DNA of 64,000 bases from Paragorgia papillata (Eukaryota; Cnidaria; Anthozoa; Scleralcyonacea; Coralliidae): positions 434,001 through 498,000 of the forward strand of contig JAWNZC010000369.1 in NCBI GenBank assembly GCA_035771165.1, written 5' to 3'. This document shows, piece after piece, positions 22,592 to 33,378 of this stretch. Below the pieces are notes generated by a model. The model was not told the origin of the DNA. It did no database searches and saw only the letters and a list, made by a program, of their open reading frames with translations. Numbering within the stretch: position 1 is the first letter of the stretch; each line of letters starts with the position of its first letter. A program made the position numbers and the translations under genes.

Positions 22592-22838
22592 CAGGGGCGG
22601 ACTGGCCACATGAAGCACCGGGGGAATTCCCGGTGGGCCGGTCGATCTGAAGGTCAGTGGGCCGGTCGATCTTAAAAATCATCTCTCAGAATGCAGGAAT
22701 TGCATTTCTGATACTCTAAATTTCAAAATTCGCCGAGCGAGCATGCCCCCCGACCCCCCTAAATGAGCCTCTCCTCTTCCATGGTGGGCCGCTTCCACGA
22801 AACTTCCCGGTAAAAGTTTCGAGCCCAGTCCGCCCCTC
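22592..22838. mobile_element. 247-bp hAT-like MITE
   Basis: CAGGGGCGGACTGG at the left is inverted as CCAGTCCGCCCCT at the right, a typical hAT-type end. It is flanked by a direct repeat ATGATAAAACT (22581-22591 and 22839-22849), longer than the usual 8 bp. The gene C paralogue at 46962-46980 has a single, uninterrupted ATGATAAAACTG. Confidence 0.75.
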
Positions 22839-22859
22839 ATGATAAAACTGTATCAGTGC

Positions 22860-24140
22860 CATTATCGTCCCCAGAGCCTCTCCCGTGCTGGCGCGCTGAA
22901 TAGGCCTATAACGGAGCTTTAATAGGCCATTTTCAAAATCACATGATATGGTTCATACAGTATATTATTCTGTAAGGACAACATTTTATAATGCCATCGA
23001 TATCGGGAAAAAGTGTTTCAGGATTTGAGTAAACAACAGCTGTAATGGCAAAACATGATAAACTGATCCTACATCACTTTTTCACCGAGATTGATGCCAT
23101 ATTAAACATTTTGTCCTTCCAGCATAATATATGTATGAACAATATCACGTGATTTTGAAAATGGCCTATACTGAATGTTATATACGTTATATATATGTTA
23201 TGTACTATTTAAAACACGAGCAGGAGTGTTTTATCAGATTTAAAACACGAGGCGAAGCCGAGTGTTTTAGATCTGATAAAACACGTTCTGCGAGTGTTTT
23301 GAATGGCTTAAAAAACGATCACCATTTGGTAAGTTCGTTGGCGTAGTAATTTTGAAAAATAACGTTGTCTAAGGCGAGAAAATCAAAGCTAAAGTTTATG
23401 TAAATCAGGAGAAAATTTTATCAGATATAAAACCACGATACGGCTATGATTTTTCTTTGTGTTTTCCTCATGAATTATTAATGAGTTTTTTAAATATTAC
23501 GTATATGTTATATGGCCTATACTGAAGCACAATTCTAATCATAGTTCTAATCCGAACAATTTAATCGAACGTTTTTAAAAGCAGTCAACCCATTTCCCCT
23601 TATATAATTAAATCAAACACAGACGACAGACAGCAATTTGAAACCGATAGACGATAGACCGCACACTGCTGTCACTGCAGGCTGTTCGTGCATGGCTGCA
23701 TGGTACATATTAATATTAAGAATCTCATTGAAATATACAAGTCAAATATAAACGAACGGTGCAACAAATTAAAGATAACTACCTTAACTAAAAGAGGCCG
23801 TAAATACGAAGAAATTCCGACGCGGCTCTATATTGCCAAGCTCTGAAGCGAACTCATATTAAAATTTTAATGTCTTTTTGCCCCGCTGAGTAAACGCGGC
23901 GATCTTCACATGGAATCTACCACAATCAGAATTGTTCCAAAGTCAAATGAGTCAATACGAGACAGCCAAACCGCCAGAATCGAAAACGAAAGGAAAATGA
24001 TATTCCAAACAACTGTCGATGATCTCGTGTCCAACCCCAAACTAAACGCATCTGTTTTAGAAAGAACACGAAAGAATCTTGGTATTCCCCCAGAGCCTTT
24101 TCAGCGCGCCAGCACGGGAGAGGCTCTGGGGACGAGAATG
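22860..24140. mobile_element. 1281-bp MULE-like element with CATTnTCGTCCCCAGAGCC ends
   Basis: The left end CATTATCGTCCCCAGAGCC...GCGCGCTGAA is the inverse of the right end CAGCGCGCC...GGCTCTGGGGACGAGAATG. The flanks TATCAGTGC (22851-22859) and TACCAGTGC (24141-24149) form a 9-bp target duplication with one mismatch. The empty site is visible in gene C (ACTGTACCAGTGCATAAAC near 46977). It contains the open frame 23910-24203 with no recognised domain, and a hairpin at about 23217-23300. Confidence 0.8.
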
Positions 24141-24203
24141 TACCAGTGCATAAACAAAGATACGTATATTAAGAAGAAGAAAGACGTACTATATTTAATG
24201 TAA
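23910..24203 (+). other. Unrecognised 97-codon open frame in the MULE-like element
   Basis: The product is charged and mostly hydrophilic (VPKSNESIRDSQTARIENER...). It runs through the element's right end into host intron sequence, so the C-terminal part cannot be an original element product. I do not recognise a family; it may be chance. Confidence 0.2.
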
Positions 24204-24294
24204 CCTTAGACTTAACCTTAGGCTTAGACTAAGACGTTTCTTAAACTTAGACTTAACCTTAGACTAAGCAACGGGTTGAAATAAATTATAGGAA

Positions 24295-24640
24295 GGGTAT
24301 GCACAAATGTGGCAAAACACGTTGCCAGATTTGTAAATATGTAGAGGAGGGGGATACCTTCGGCTCGGGTAATCGGACGTACAAAATTAATTTTATGTTC
24401 GATTGTGATTCGGAAGCGGTGATTTATCTTATAATTTGTAAAAAGTGAGATCTATGTTGGAAGTACTATAACGTCCTTCAGAAAGCGCTTTAATAACCAT
24501 AGGAGTAGTTTGAATAGATATGGAAAGGGATAAAGGGGCATAGCAGGTGAACATTTATATGCGCATTTTTTTTATTCTGGGCATTCAGGGTTAGGAGATG
24601 TATTAGTTAAAGTTATTGGTAAGTACAGCGACACTAGTGA
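24295..24640 (+). pseudogene. Penelope-like element, GIY-YIG endonuclease fragment
   Basis: From 24295 the translation gives MHKCGKTRCQICKYV, a zinc-binding C-x4-C-x2-C type linker, then YKINFMFDCDSEAVIYLI. After a frameshift near 24449, IYVGSTITSFRKRFNNH follows and then EHLYAHFF...GHSGLGDV. VIYLI...YVGST with FRxRFNNH is the GIY-YIG nuclease core, carried C-terminal to the reverse transcriptase in Penelope-like retroelements. The RT itself is missing and the frame is broken. Confidence 0.75.
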
Positions 24641-25112
24641 GGCTGGCAGGTCATTCACAGTTAGTAGTATTAAGTTATGGAATAGTCTGCCGCATGAAAT
24701 AACGGCGAAAACCAAGTGTCTGCCCATTTAAGAAAGCTCTGAAAAAATATTTTATCGAATCTTAATGAAAACATCGACTTTTTTGAAGTATTATAATTTT
24801 CCAGTCGTCGTATCTTCTGCATATGCTTGTATATATACAGCTAGCTTTTTTTTCTCTTTTTTCCCCCTTTCTATAATATATATATATATATAATTCTTGA
24901 TTCCTTGTAAATAGTTAATTCATATTTCTTATCTATATTACGTTATATATTTGTAACTTTTCGACATTTTTGACATGAGGGCCACTGGTTTGTCAGCGAA
25001 AGCTGTTATGTGTTTACCCTCTTTAAATAAACTTGTATTGTATTGTATTGTATTGTATTGTATTGTATTGTATTGTATTGTATTGTATTGTATTGTATTG
25101 TATTGTATTGTA
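24641..25112 (+). mobile_element. LINE 3' end with a (TATTG)n tail
   Basis: RSFTVSSIKLWNSLPHEI is the C-terminal tail motif of CR1/L2/Jockey-type LINE ORF2 proteins and is followed by a stop-ridden stretch and a 3' UTR ending CTTTAAATAAACTTG. The pentamer run that follows is a typical LINE 3' tail. Confidence 0.7.
25027..25112. repeat. (TATTG)n microsatellite
   Basis: About 16-17 perfect TATTG units directly after the LINE end; the last unit changes to TAATG. Confidence 0.97.
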
Positions 25113-25254
25113 ATGTAAATGAGCCGACAAGAAGAGAGGGATTTTGGACATACAAATTAGATACTTCCATTCCTAAAGGGATTGAACCTTAGAGATTTTT
25201 TTTGAACTAATTAACATATCTTTGATTATAAATAGAGCTCACTTTTTTGTATAC

Positions 25255-25310
25255 TAGGTTATTTTGATAAAGGGGCAGTGCCCCGAAACGTTAAAATAAA
25301 GTTTTCTTAA
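25255..25310 (+). ncRNA. Possible decayed hammerhead-ribozyme-like motif of a Penelope-like element
   Basis: TTTGATAAA, a GGGGC/GCCCC stem and GAAACGTT resemble the CUGAUGA-stem II-GAAAC arrangement of hammerheads found in Penelope-like elements. The core deviates (TTGATAA rather than CTGATGA), so self-cleavage is unlikely. The GIY-YIG fragment of such an element lies 0.6-1.0 kb upstream. Confidence 0.3.
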
Positions 25311-25410
25311 AGTCTACTTGTGATGATTTATAAATGGTCGTAGACTGGAAGAAGGCTAGGTTTGTTGAACGCTATATATATATATATACAGTAGATCTAT
25401 TTCAAACTTT

Positions 25411-25982
25411 ATGGTTGTTGAGTCTGTGTAAATTTTAATAAAACAGCAATTAATATTAATTTTAGTTTGTGTACGGTATTATAATCAAATTTAAAAAAAG
25501 ATGTACTTGTATTGTATTGTATTGACGAATTTGATCATTTCTAAGAAATATATAGGTTTGAGAGTGTTGACTTGTGGGAAGTTAGTCGTTGTGAAACAAG
25601 AACATGTACAAGGTATTTAGCATTAAAGTAATTATAAAAAGAGGTTAATTTGAAAATAATGAGTATTGAAAATAAGTAGTATAAAACTACGAAAAAGTGG
25701 TTCTCCAGACAGCGCATGTGAGCATGCATGATAGTCAGCAGAAGCTAAAATTAATACTGCGCACTTCTGAAGTAGAAAAAATTTGTTTAAATTAGTATAG
25801 TACATGCATTTGACAATAGACGATATGGATATATTGTATAAACTAACAAATAGAATGAACGTTTCCTTTTGGCAGACATTAAGTAAAATATGAAATCTCA
25901 TAAATTAGTTGATTTTGAAATTTTCTTACAGATATAGTATTATTTATGAAAAGTTTCTAATTATAATAAAGATTTTCGTTAA
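25411..25982. repeat. Intronic segment shared with genes A and C
   Basis: Matches 2127-3085 and, in part, 52580-52830, including GTAATTATAAAAAGAGGTTA and TTATAATAAAGATTTTCG. It ends at the TTAA where the transposon at 25983 inserted. Confidence 0.75.
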
Positions 25983-26271
25983 AGAGGTTCTCTGATGAAA
26001 ATATTGTCTGTAATGTTTCTGCCTAATCTTAAAGATATTATATTACTTGGCAATTGTGCAAAGTTTCATTTCGAAATTCTTAAAAACAAAGTTGTATTTT
26101 ACATGCGAAGTATGTATTTTGGAGCACCACAATATAATTAAAGGGGGGGGGGGGGGTTACAGTCCGTTCTGCGCATGTGCGGGGTTTGTTTCCATCTAAT
26201 GTTTTGATCCACATAAATTGCATAACATGAAATATTCCTCCTTCGAAACACCTCGCATGATCAGTCATGGC

Positions 26272-26521
26272 CGACGCACTACTGAGAGAGCTTCACGCTT
26301 GAAGAGTTCGAAGAAAGTCAAATAGAGGAGGTCGCGGCATTGCCTAACGTAGAGAATATAACTACATGCACATGTCGCGGCCACTCTTCGAGAAAAGGGA
26401 AGAAATTTTTGTCCGTGCAGAAGTTTAAACAATTTTTGTTCGAGCGCGTGCCACGGCGAAGACTTTGGGGTCTGCATGAACTACAGGAGAGTTCAAGAAA
26501 GCGACAGTGAAAAGACGGTAA
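26272..26521 (+). pseudogene. Cys-rich zinc-binding protein exon of the nested element
   Basis: Across one frameshift the plus strand reads LEEFEESQIEEVAALPNVEN, then TTCTCRGH and CPCRSLNNFCSSACHG...FGVCMNYRRVQESDSEKT. This is a CxC...CPC...C...C...C pattern likely to bind zinc. It ends at a GACG|GTAAGT splice donor at about 26518. I do not recognise a named family; I infer it belonged to the transposon. The frameshift near 26305 makes this copy non-functional. Confidence 0.45.
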
Positions 26522-27180
26522 GTTCATTAAGTCTATGTTTTGAATCCAAGTATATATAAGTTATTTCTGGGATCTTTTTAGTGCGTGACGCTAATAATTT
26601 CGTATATTTAGTACGGCATCTGCGCCACAATTGTTCTATTTGTGTCACGCGGTCCTTCTTGTCTGTTTTGGGTTTTGTTCGCGCAAAGACTAGTTGAGTT
26701 ATTTATTTATTGGCAGATCGGTTGATGTTGTTCAACGTTTAAAACCAATCAGAAGGTGAATGGTCATCCAGTAATAGTTGGCAAATACTTGCGCAGAAAT
26801 CGCCATTGATTTTCAAAGATTTGAGTCTGGGTTTCTAAAGTAACCTAAATTCGTGTTTGAAAGTATCAACTTCAATTCATTCATGTTTAGATGTTACCCT
26901 TACCAAAGGGGCTATAAATATTGACGTGACAATTTAGTTATTTTTATTGCCTTTGCAATTATGCACTATAAGAATATTTGGCATCTTGTTTACCCTCTCC
27001 CTGTTATTTTTTTAAAGGATTTGAATCCCCCATCTTGTTCGATACTACCGATATAAACGCGGATAGCAGATAGCTTTGCGATATAAACAACGCGCACACA
27101 GCTGGTTAGACTGGGAACCTGGGAACGACAACATCCGGTGGAGGCTCCTACGATAAACATGCGCAGAACGGACTGTAACC

Positions 27181-29147
27181 CAACCTCGTACCCAGGGTCT
27201 TATCTCCGCTCCCCCGCCCCCGCCCTCCGCTGCGAAAAGACCCTGGTCCAGGCTGGTCACGTGTCGTCTATCAAAATTTTCGACTGTGGGAGTGTCCCCT
27301 GCGTATCAATGCTTGACCTTGCTGGAATAGTCGAAGAAATGCACGTATACGTATCTTGTTTTCCTTTCTGGTATTACATTTTGAAATGAATGGTTAAACC
27401 GGTGATACGATTTTAAAATTGAAACAAGTTGTTTTGACAGCTATAGTTTTTAGTTTATAATAAATCGCTGTGTTTATTTAAGTTTACAATGAAGAAAGTT
27501 TTTGATGTTCCCAGTCGTTTAATAATCGTCAACCTGGGTGCTCAATTATACAATATATGGTCGATTAATCGATATCTTATTATCATTTTTCTATATCAAC
27601 TCCAGTTACTCCGCAAATTTGATCTTTCGTCGCTTGATCATGAAATATGAATTCGCCACTACGAAAACTGTTGCCGCTCCTCCATTTGGCAAAGTATATT
27701 AAAATATCGAACAATAGTATTAATCAACGACAAATAAACAAAAATAAACAGTACTAAAATCAGTAAAATATTTGAACCAAGATCATTCTATAATGCTATA
27801 GCAAGACACTAGACACATTTAATAAGGTAAAGGTGAAATGTTGAACCTTTGTTGTCATCTGTCTGCATTTCTGAATGCGCTGTGTTGTTTACTTAAAGAA
27901 ATAGTACTTTCAGTAGACGTCAAGAAAGCGGGCGAGTCTTATCGATTTTTCTGCTTCTTTGCTGTCACAAACTTCTTGTCCGATAAAGAAACCCCCGTTC
28001 AAGTTAACTTGTTACGTATCTTTTAGTTTTGATCGTTTTAAACGCAACAACCTAATACCCGCCGCTTTTCGGACTATTAATACTAACACGTCGTATTAAA
28101 TTATAGTCCCTCGCCAATTGTTTAAAATATAATAGGTACGGATTCCGTACCTATTATATTTTAAACAATTGGCGCTACGGATATCGATTAACCTTTTTAA
28201 AATGAACTTGAAAATTGGCATTTTATATCAAATATATTACAACGCAGCACAGTAAACCTCACAGTGGATAATGAAATGGAAGACTGTTTCAAACTCTCAA
28301 TATAAACAATAAAATACGTATATGTATTTCACCTGTACGTTGTTGAATACCACACGTGAAAGCTGCCGTTATATTTAAGTGAATACGTCCAGTTAAAAGC
28401 ATCGCGATTCGAATGCTTAAAACGAATATTCTCCCATCAATAACACATGTCGCCAGCGCTACAAAGCCAACAAAATATTGATCTTTGAGACTTTGGCATT
28501 CTTATTAAATTATATCTCGTTTCGGATTGTTTCTCCAAGCCGTTGTGCACCTTTCGTGAGTCGTGACATTTCATCTGGCCAGATGTTTTGCGTTTTGTAT
28601 AAACACTACTCCGGTCGGTAAGTCGAGAAAGTTTTTTGTACCTCCCTACCCACACTAAATTTATTTTGTACTGCCCATATTTTGGGCAGCACGTGACCAG
28701 CCTGGACCAGGGCCACGATCAGAAATGGCGGCTGTCGATGCTCGCGTAATACGGGCTGACCCCGTATTAGCTACGCATGCGTAGAACGAATATCTTGCGT
28801 GTAAACGTCATCAATACACGGCCGACAGGAGCGAGAACACCCCGAGCTCGAAGTCAAACATCTCCGCTCAAAATCGTCGCTCGACCATAATTCTTCTACG
28901 AGCGCATAGCACGAAGGTTGGGCTTGCCATAGAATACGGTTTGTTGACAACTCGTGGAATTTTCCCGATGTACGAACCCATTACCCTTCTCAAATTCATC
29001 AGTTTCAAATGTCTTCAGAACTCACTTGAGCCAGCACGCACGTGGACTGCGAACTGCCCCATGAAAGTGGCCGATTTTCTATGCGATTTCTGATCGTGCT
29101 TTTCGCAGCGGCAGGGGAGTGGAGATAAGACCCTGGGTACGAGGTTG
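27181..29147. mobile_element. Inner element of the nest, MULE-like, 9-bp target duplication
   Basis: CAACCTCGTACCCAGGGTCT at the left and AGACCCTGGGTACGAGGTTG at the right are inverted, with secondary inverted segments (CCAGGCTGGTCACGTG near 27247 and its partner near 28689). ACTGTAACC is duplicated (27172-27180 and 29148-29156). The 1967 bp contain no recognised transposase. A 63-nt near-perfect palindrome lies at 28112-28174. Confidence 0.8.
28112..28174. repeat. 63-nt palindrome
   Basis: CGCCAATTGTTTAAAATAT...GTACGGATTCCGTAC... is fully self-complementary around a single central base. Confidence 0.9.
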
Positions 29148-29164
29148 ACTGTAACCCCCTTTTA

Positions 29165-30780
29165 AACACGGAGCGAGCGTATAAAAGGGTCCACCCCCCC
29201 GGTTACGCACTGACAGTTTGAAATGTCAACAGCCAAGTCAACAATGAGTCAGTGAGCTGGTGAAGTTTTGAGAATTATCTTTTATTTATAACCTTTTTAC
29301 CTTTTCAATTGTCTACGTAAATTGTAAAGAGAAGCATAAGTGTCTTAGATAAAAACAATTCTGAAGTGATTAAATTTGTTTGGTCAATAAATTTGTAAAA
29401 TATATATATGACCTTCCTTTCAAACGATGTTTGAAGGTCACGTAAGTTATAGCTGCTTTGTCTTTTGCCGTTTTTTTTAAATAGATTTCCACATAAAAGA
29501 CAATACTTTGATATTTAACTAAAACAGACCATTTAAACGAAGACAATAAATAAGTTATTATATGAATTTGCTTTTTGCAAGTCAATAAATCGGCACAAAT
29601 AATTGAGAACTTTTAGGAAGCCATTCTAGTGTCTGGCTTTCCAGACAACAGTTACTGGGTTCCCTATTTTTACTGTCGGTCGTGCAAAAACAAAGTTGTT
29701 TGCCTCGTCAAATCGTCGTTGAAAAGTGAGATGATGTTCAGACATCTACATGGAGATATTCATTATCAACATTCTTGGTGTACATAAAAGGGTCTTATAA
29801 TTACAAGAGTATATGAATACAGACATCTGCATTCAACAAGAAAAACGGTGAGACGCTACAAACGTTCCATTGCTAGACGGCTAACTTTTTTAGCGAATTG
29901 AATGCATATGGCTTGTTGGTTTTTTCTCATTATTTCTATAGTTTATTAAGCTTAAGTTTCTGAAATGTCTTATGCCTAAATCGACACGGGCTACTTGAAT
30001 TTTGAACTGAAATGTTGCCTAAGCTAATGACTGGTTTCTTGTTCTCGCTGGTCTTTTTGCTTGTGCATTTTGTTGTATCTGGCAAGGATTCAAGATTTTT
30101 TACCGGCTGCATGCCTTAAAACCGGACAGTTCTGCAGATAGGAGTTAATTTAATATCAAAGTTTGTTGCTAAAATCTTTCGTCACTATTAAAACTGTTTT
30201 TGCTCTTTGTGTTGACATATTTCCGCACGTTCGAACATTTGTCCAAAACATGTTTTCATTTTAATAGGAAACTGGAGACCTACTAAAGAACAATAAGTTT
30301 CAACTACATGTACATATACTCATACATTGTCTGTGCCCATTGTTGTACTAATTGTTTTCGGTAGCATAGCTTAATATACGCATTATTTTTGTTGCATAAA
30401 AGGAACGAAGTTTCAGATGTCTTCGTACAGTTTCTGTCGCATAATTGTTTTGTTGTTTTTCGTACGGTTTTTCCTCACCTTAGTTTTGTTTCGACTTATT
30501 GAAGGCGTAATTTTTCCATCTTTCTACTCAAAATGATGTGTTACACTTGAAAAAGACAAATTCGACGTTTGGAAAGCGGCAAGTTTAATTTAAAAACAGT
30601 AAACAAAACGTCTCACAAAAGCTCCACTCTTCAGTCTTCACCAGGGCGGTCTTCACTCTTCAGCCAAAGTTCCTCGGTAGGGCCGGAAGTAATTTTAGCT
30701 GTGTGGACCAATCAGATGCGCTTGGCCAGGATTGGCTGAGTACCTCAGCCAGTACTTATGCGCTCGCTCCGTGTTTAAAT
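29165..30780. other. Inner right part of the TTAA-target transposon, no gene seen
   Basis: AT-rich, without an open frame worth reporting. 30620-30730 (CTTCAGTCTTCACC, CACTCTTCAGCC) holds a short imperfect duplication. Confidence 0.5.
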
Positions 30781-30787
30781 TGGCTGT

Positions 30788-30935
30788 GTTTGAGAAGAAT
30801 GAGTTGAGGAGAACTTATGACATCACAGACTCAACAAAACCAAAAGATCATTGTTGTTGTCAACAAAAGGGTTATTGTTGTTATTGAGTCTATGACATCA
30901 TAAGCTTCCTCAACTCATTCTTCTGAAGCTCGTCC
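30788..30935. repeat. Hairpin in the transposon, shared with 53245-53395
   Basis: GAGAAGAATGAGTTGAGGAG...TATGACATCA pairs with TGATGTCATA...CTCAACTCATTCTTCT-type sequence on the far side, with an inner GTTGTTGTCAACAAAA loop region. The paired copy in gene C differs at several bases. Confidence 0.75.
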
Positions 30936-31123
30936 ACTTTAATGGTGCTCTCAAAATATAAAATTCACACGTAAAATATCATCTTTTCTTCAACGAATTT
31001 TGAAATGAAACTTCATTTGGATTATTAGGATTATGCAAAAACATTGCCAACAATATTTTCATCAGAGAACCACTTTAATAAATTTACCATTAAAAAGAAT
31101 TAAAAAATCTTCAAAAAATTTAC

Positions 31124-33080
31124 CTTCAAAAAAGCGAACAAACGGTTTTGTTACAATGGTTTTTGACTCCAGATGAAGAACAAGACCTCGGCAAAGTCGA
31201 ACTATTGGATGATCAAAAGAAGATGAACCATAATAATTGAAGATTTCCAAGTTGGTGGATGGATCAATCGTTCTTTCAACTTCATCAAGCTTGACTAGTT
31301 CGTTAATTTGCGAGTACAGTTCATCAAAAGAATAGTTAACCGTTGGGTGATTCTGAGGGGAGTGTGTACTCTGAGTGATCTCTTCTCTGAGGGGTGCGTG
31401 TACTCTGAGTGATCGTTTCTCTTCTTCTCCATTAGACTCTGTAATTTGCATGATATCTGCAGCCAGATCATCTTCAGAATAGGGACAACCAGTTCTTTCA
31501 ACATGATCAAGTGTTTCATCCGTATCTGGTGTTGCTTTGTCATGGCGTGGAAAAAGACAATTCCAAGAACCACGGCGGTGGTTCCACTCACACTCGATAA
31601 TTCGACCATAATTTCCACACTCTGGATAATATTTCATGCCATCACCAAAAGAGGAAATGCTAGTGCAGTGTCGTCTTCTTGACATCAGATCTTTGTAAGC
31701 GATATTGCAGCAAGTTAACTCTTCAGGTTGCCATGTAAATAACAAGGGATCAAGGCCAAAGGTGTATGGTGTTTCTGGGGTGAAAACCAAACCATTGTAT
31801 GGATAGAAAATATTGCTCATGGGAGAGCTTAGGCAGGCAAATATTGTATCAGGAGTGGATTGGCGATGCTCCTTAATAACAACATTTACTTTAAGCTTCT
31901 CTGTGCTATTTTCTTCTTCAGGAACACTAGCACTTGTGTGAATTGCACCAGATACCAGCTTCAACACAGATACTATATCTTTGCTGATAGAAAGCTGACT
32001 AAGGATTTCATATCGCTCACTAAATGGCCATTTCCACATCACCTGACCAGACATAGCAAGTACATCAAATATAATGAAGACATTTGTCTCCAGTTGAGTA
32101 ATGTTGTCAGGGTGATTGACATCTGAAATGGAAGTAGATGGCATGAGTACTCCATCTAGTACGGTATTGGCGGGTAATTCAGTTCCCTCGTCAATGAGAC
32201 AGGGGTAAACTTCATTCTTTCTGTTAATCAAAAAAGTTTCTTCGTGGATTTTCACCAGTAAGAAACGCACACCATTTGCTTTTAAGGTCACATGGTATCT
32301 GGTTGGATTAGCAACCCACATGACATCTCGATTGCAATGAACAAAAGAAGCTGGTAGTGAAAAATCAAACCGAGTGACATTCAAAATCGAAAGTAGCAAA
32401 TTGTGAATATCATTTATCTTTACAGAATCAGCAAGAAGATAGCGAACGTTGTTTGGGCAATAAATAACAGGGTTGTCATCTGTGAAGAATTGTCTTAATT
32501 TTTTGCTAGTTGCATGTAGTTTGTCTAGTTCTAACAGCATCAGGCTTGATAGATTATATCTGGACACTGAGTACAGCATGTTCATTTTCTTATAGTAATT
32601 AAAGACATCATTAGATTTCCTATGCCAGTTGTTAAGATAACTATAGGCTGAACCACGAAATATGTCTCTTGCTTCTCCTCGTTTCTCCCAGTGCTCTTGT
32701 AATTCTGTGGGGTTAACATCCATCACAAATGCTCGAGACATGTCAAAGCCATATTTCTTAGCCTGTGAGGTTATATACTGTGCATCACCCAGATCCTTCA
32801 CACAATCTAAAATCAATATGCGATGCGTTGTTGAAGCTTTGAAAGCATCAAACGTTTCGTTGATCAATTTGTGGCAGAATGCTTTGACTATTTTCATATC
32901 GGGTTCTTGCCATGGACTCAAAATTTCTTTCTCACGAAGTTTTTCCCCAGTTGATAGAAACATGATTTCTGTAAAAGGCTCAAGAGCAGGGTGATTAGCT
33001 GCTGCCTTGCCACCACTTGTCTTGCCACCACCACTTGGACCAAGGAGAATAAAAATCAGCTTTTTGTTGCTACTTTCCAT
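31124..33080 (-). CDS. Gene B, first coding exon: kinase-like, capping-like and N-terminal RNA ligase domains
   Basis: 652 codons plus one base, from ATG 33080 (an in-frame TGA four codons upstream fixes the start) to the donor GAAG|GTAAAA. Walker A GPSGGGKT spans 14-21 and adenylate-kinase-like STGEKLRE starts at 43. Capping motif I is KANGVR (Lys267), IIIa IIFDVLA (336-342), IV YNGLVFTP (428-435), V LLFTWQP and VI FPRHDK (510-515). Motif III reads LDGVL (308-312), where genes A and C have LDGEL; the change is GAA to GTA. Residues 583-652 form the upstream Rnl1 region ending KPFVRFFE, joined to 22550-21001. The frame is intact over the whole exon. Motif I has Asn where active capping enzymes have Asp, and motif V lacks both lysines, in all three copies. 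Confidence 0.9.
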
Positions 33081-33122
33081 TTTGTTTTGCAATCAGACAG
33101 GTATTTAAAGTTGGCTCTAAAT
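33081..33122 (-). other. Gene B, 5' UTR part of the first coding exon and acceptor
   Basis: The acceptor AATTTCTTTAG|ATTTAGAGCC has its AG at 33124-33123. In-frame stops lie between it and the ATG, so any upstream exon is non-coding for this protein. Confidence 0.65.
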
Positions 33123-33378
33123 CTAAAGAAATTAAATATATTTCGTTCACAAAATATGCAGACAGGGTACCTCCGAAAATTGGTTATAAATTTAAAACGT
33201 TTTCTCACTTTTCTGGTCGAGCCAACAAAAAGCACAAAATGTTATGTGTTAATATTTGCCCACTAATCTTGACATGGGTTCCCTGTGTCTCATGTCCCAC
33301 CCTCTTTGCCGACCTATGTAAAGTCAACAAGATCGAGATATGGGGAATATTTATTTGTGGACCATTTTATGACGTTTT

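Larger units (their letters stand above)
26141..29161. mobile_element. Middle element of the nest, AAGGGGG ends
   Basis: AAGGGG...TTACAGTCCGTTCTGCGCATG at the left is inverted as CATGCGCAGAACGGACTGTAACC at 27158-27180. There the right terminal repeat is split by the inner element and continues after 29148 to CCCCCTT at 29161. TTA flanks both sides (26138-26140 and 29162-29164). It carries the Cys-rich exon at 26272-26521. Confidence 0.7.
25983..31074. mobile_element. TTAA-target transposon (outer shell of a nest), gene B copy
   Basis: The left end AGAGGTTCTCTGATGAAAAT and the right end ATTTTCATCAGAGAACCACT are inverted, with about 100 bp of diverged terminal repeats. TTAA flanks both ends (25979-25982 and 31075-31078). 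Gene A shows the empty site (CGTTAATAAATT at 3080-3091). Gene C holds a 687-bp version at 52831-53517. Most of the 5.1 kb is made of two further nested elements. No transposase was recognised. Confidence 0.8.
22551..31123 (-). other. Gene B, 8.6-kb intron interrupting the ligase domain
   Basis: Bounded by the donor GAAG|GTAAAA (31123) and the acceptor TGTAG| (22551). The product continues smoothly across the junction, and gene C has the same junction. The interior is filled by transposons listed separately; no extra exon in frame was recognised. Confidence 0.85.

Noticed and set aside
31860..32994. Plus-strand open frames opposite the first coding exons (also 3872-4171, 54281-54547, 55083-55415)
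   Set aside because: They are antisense shadows of strongly supported coding exons and have no recognisable product of their own.
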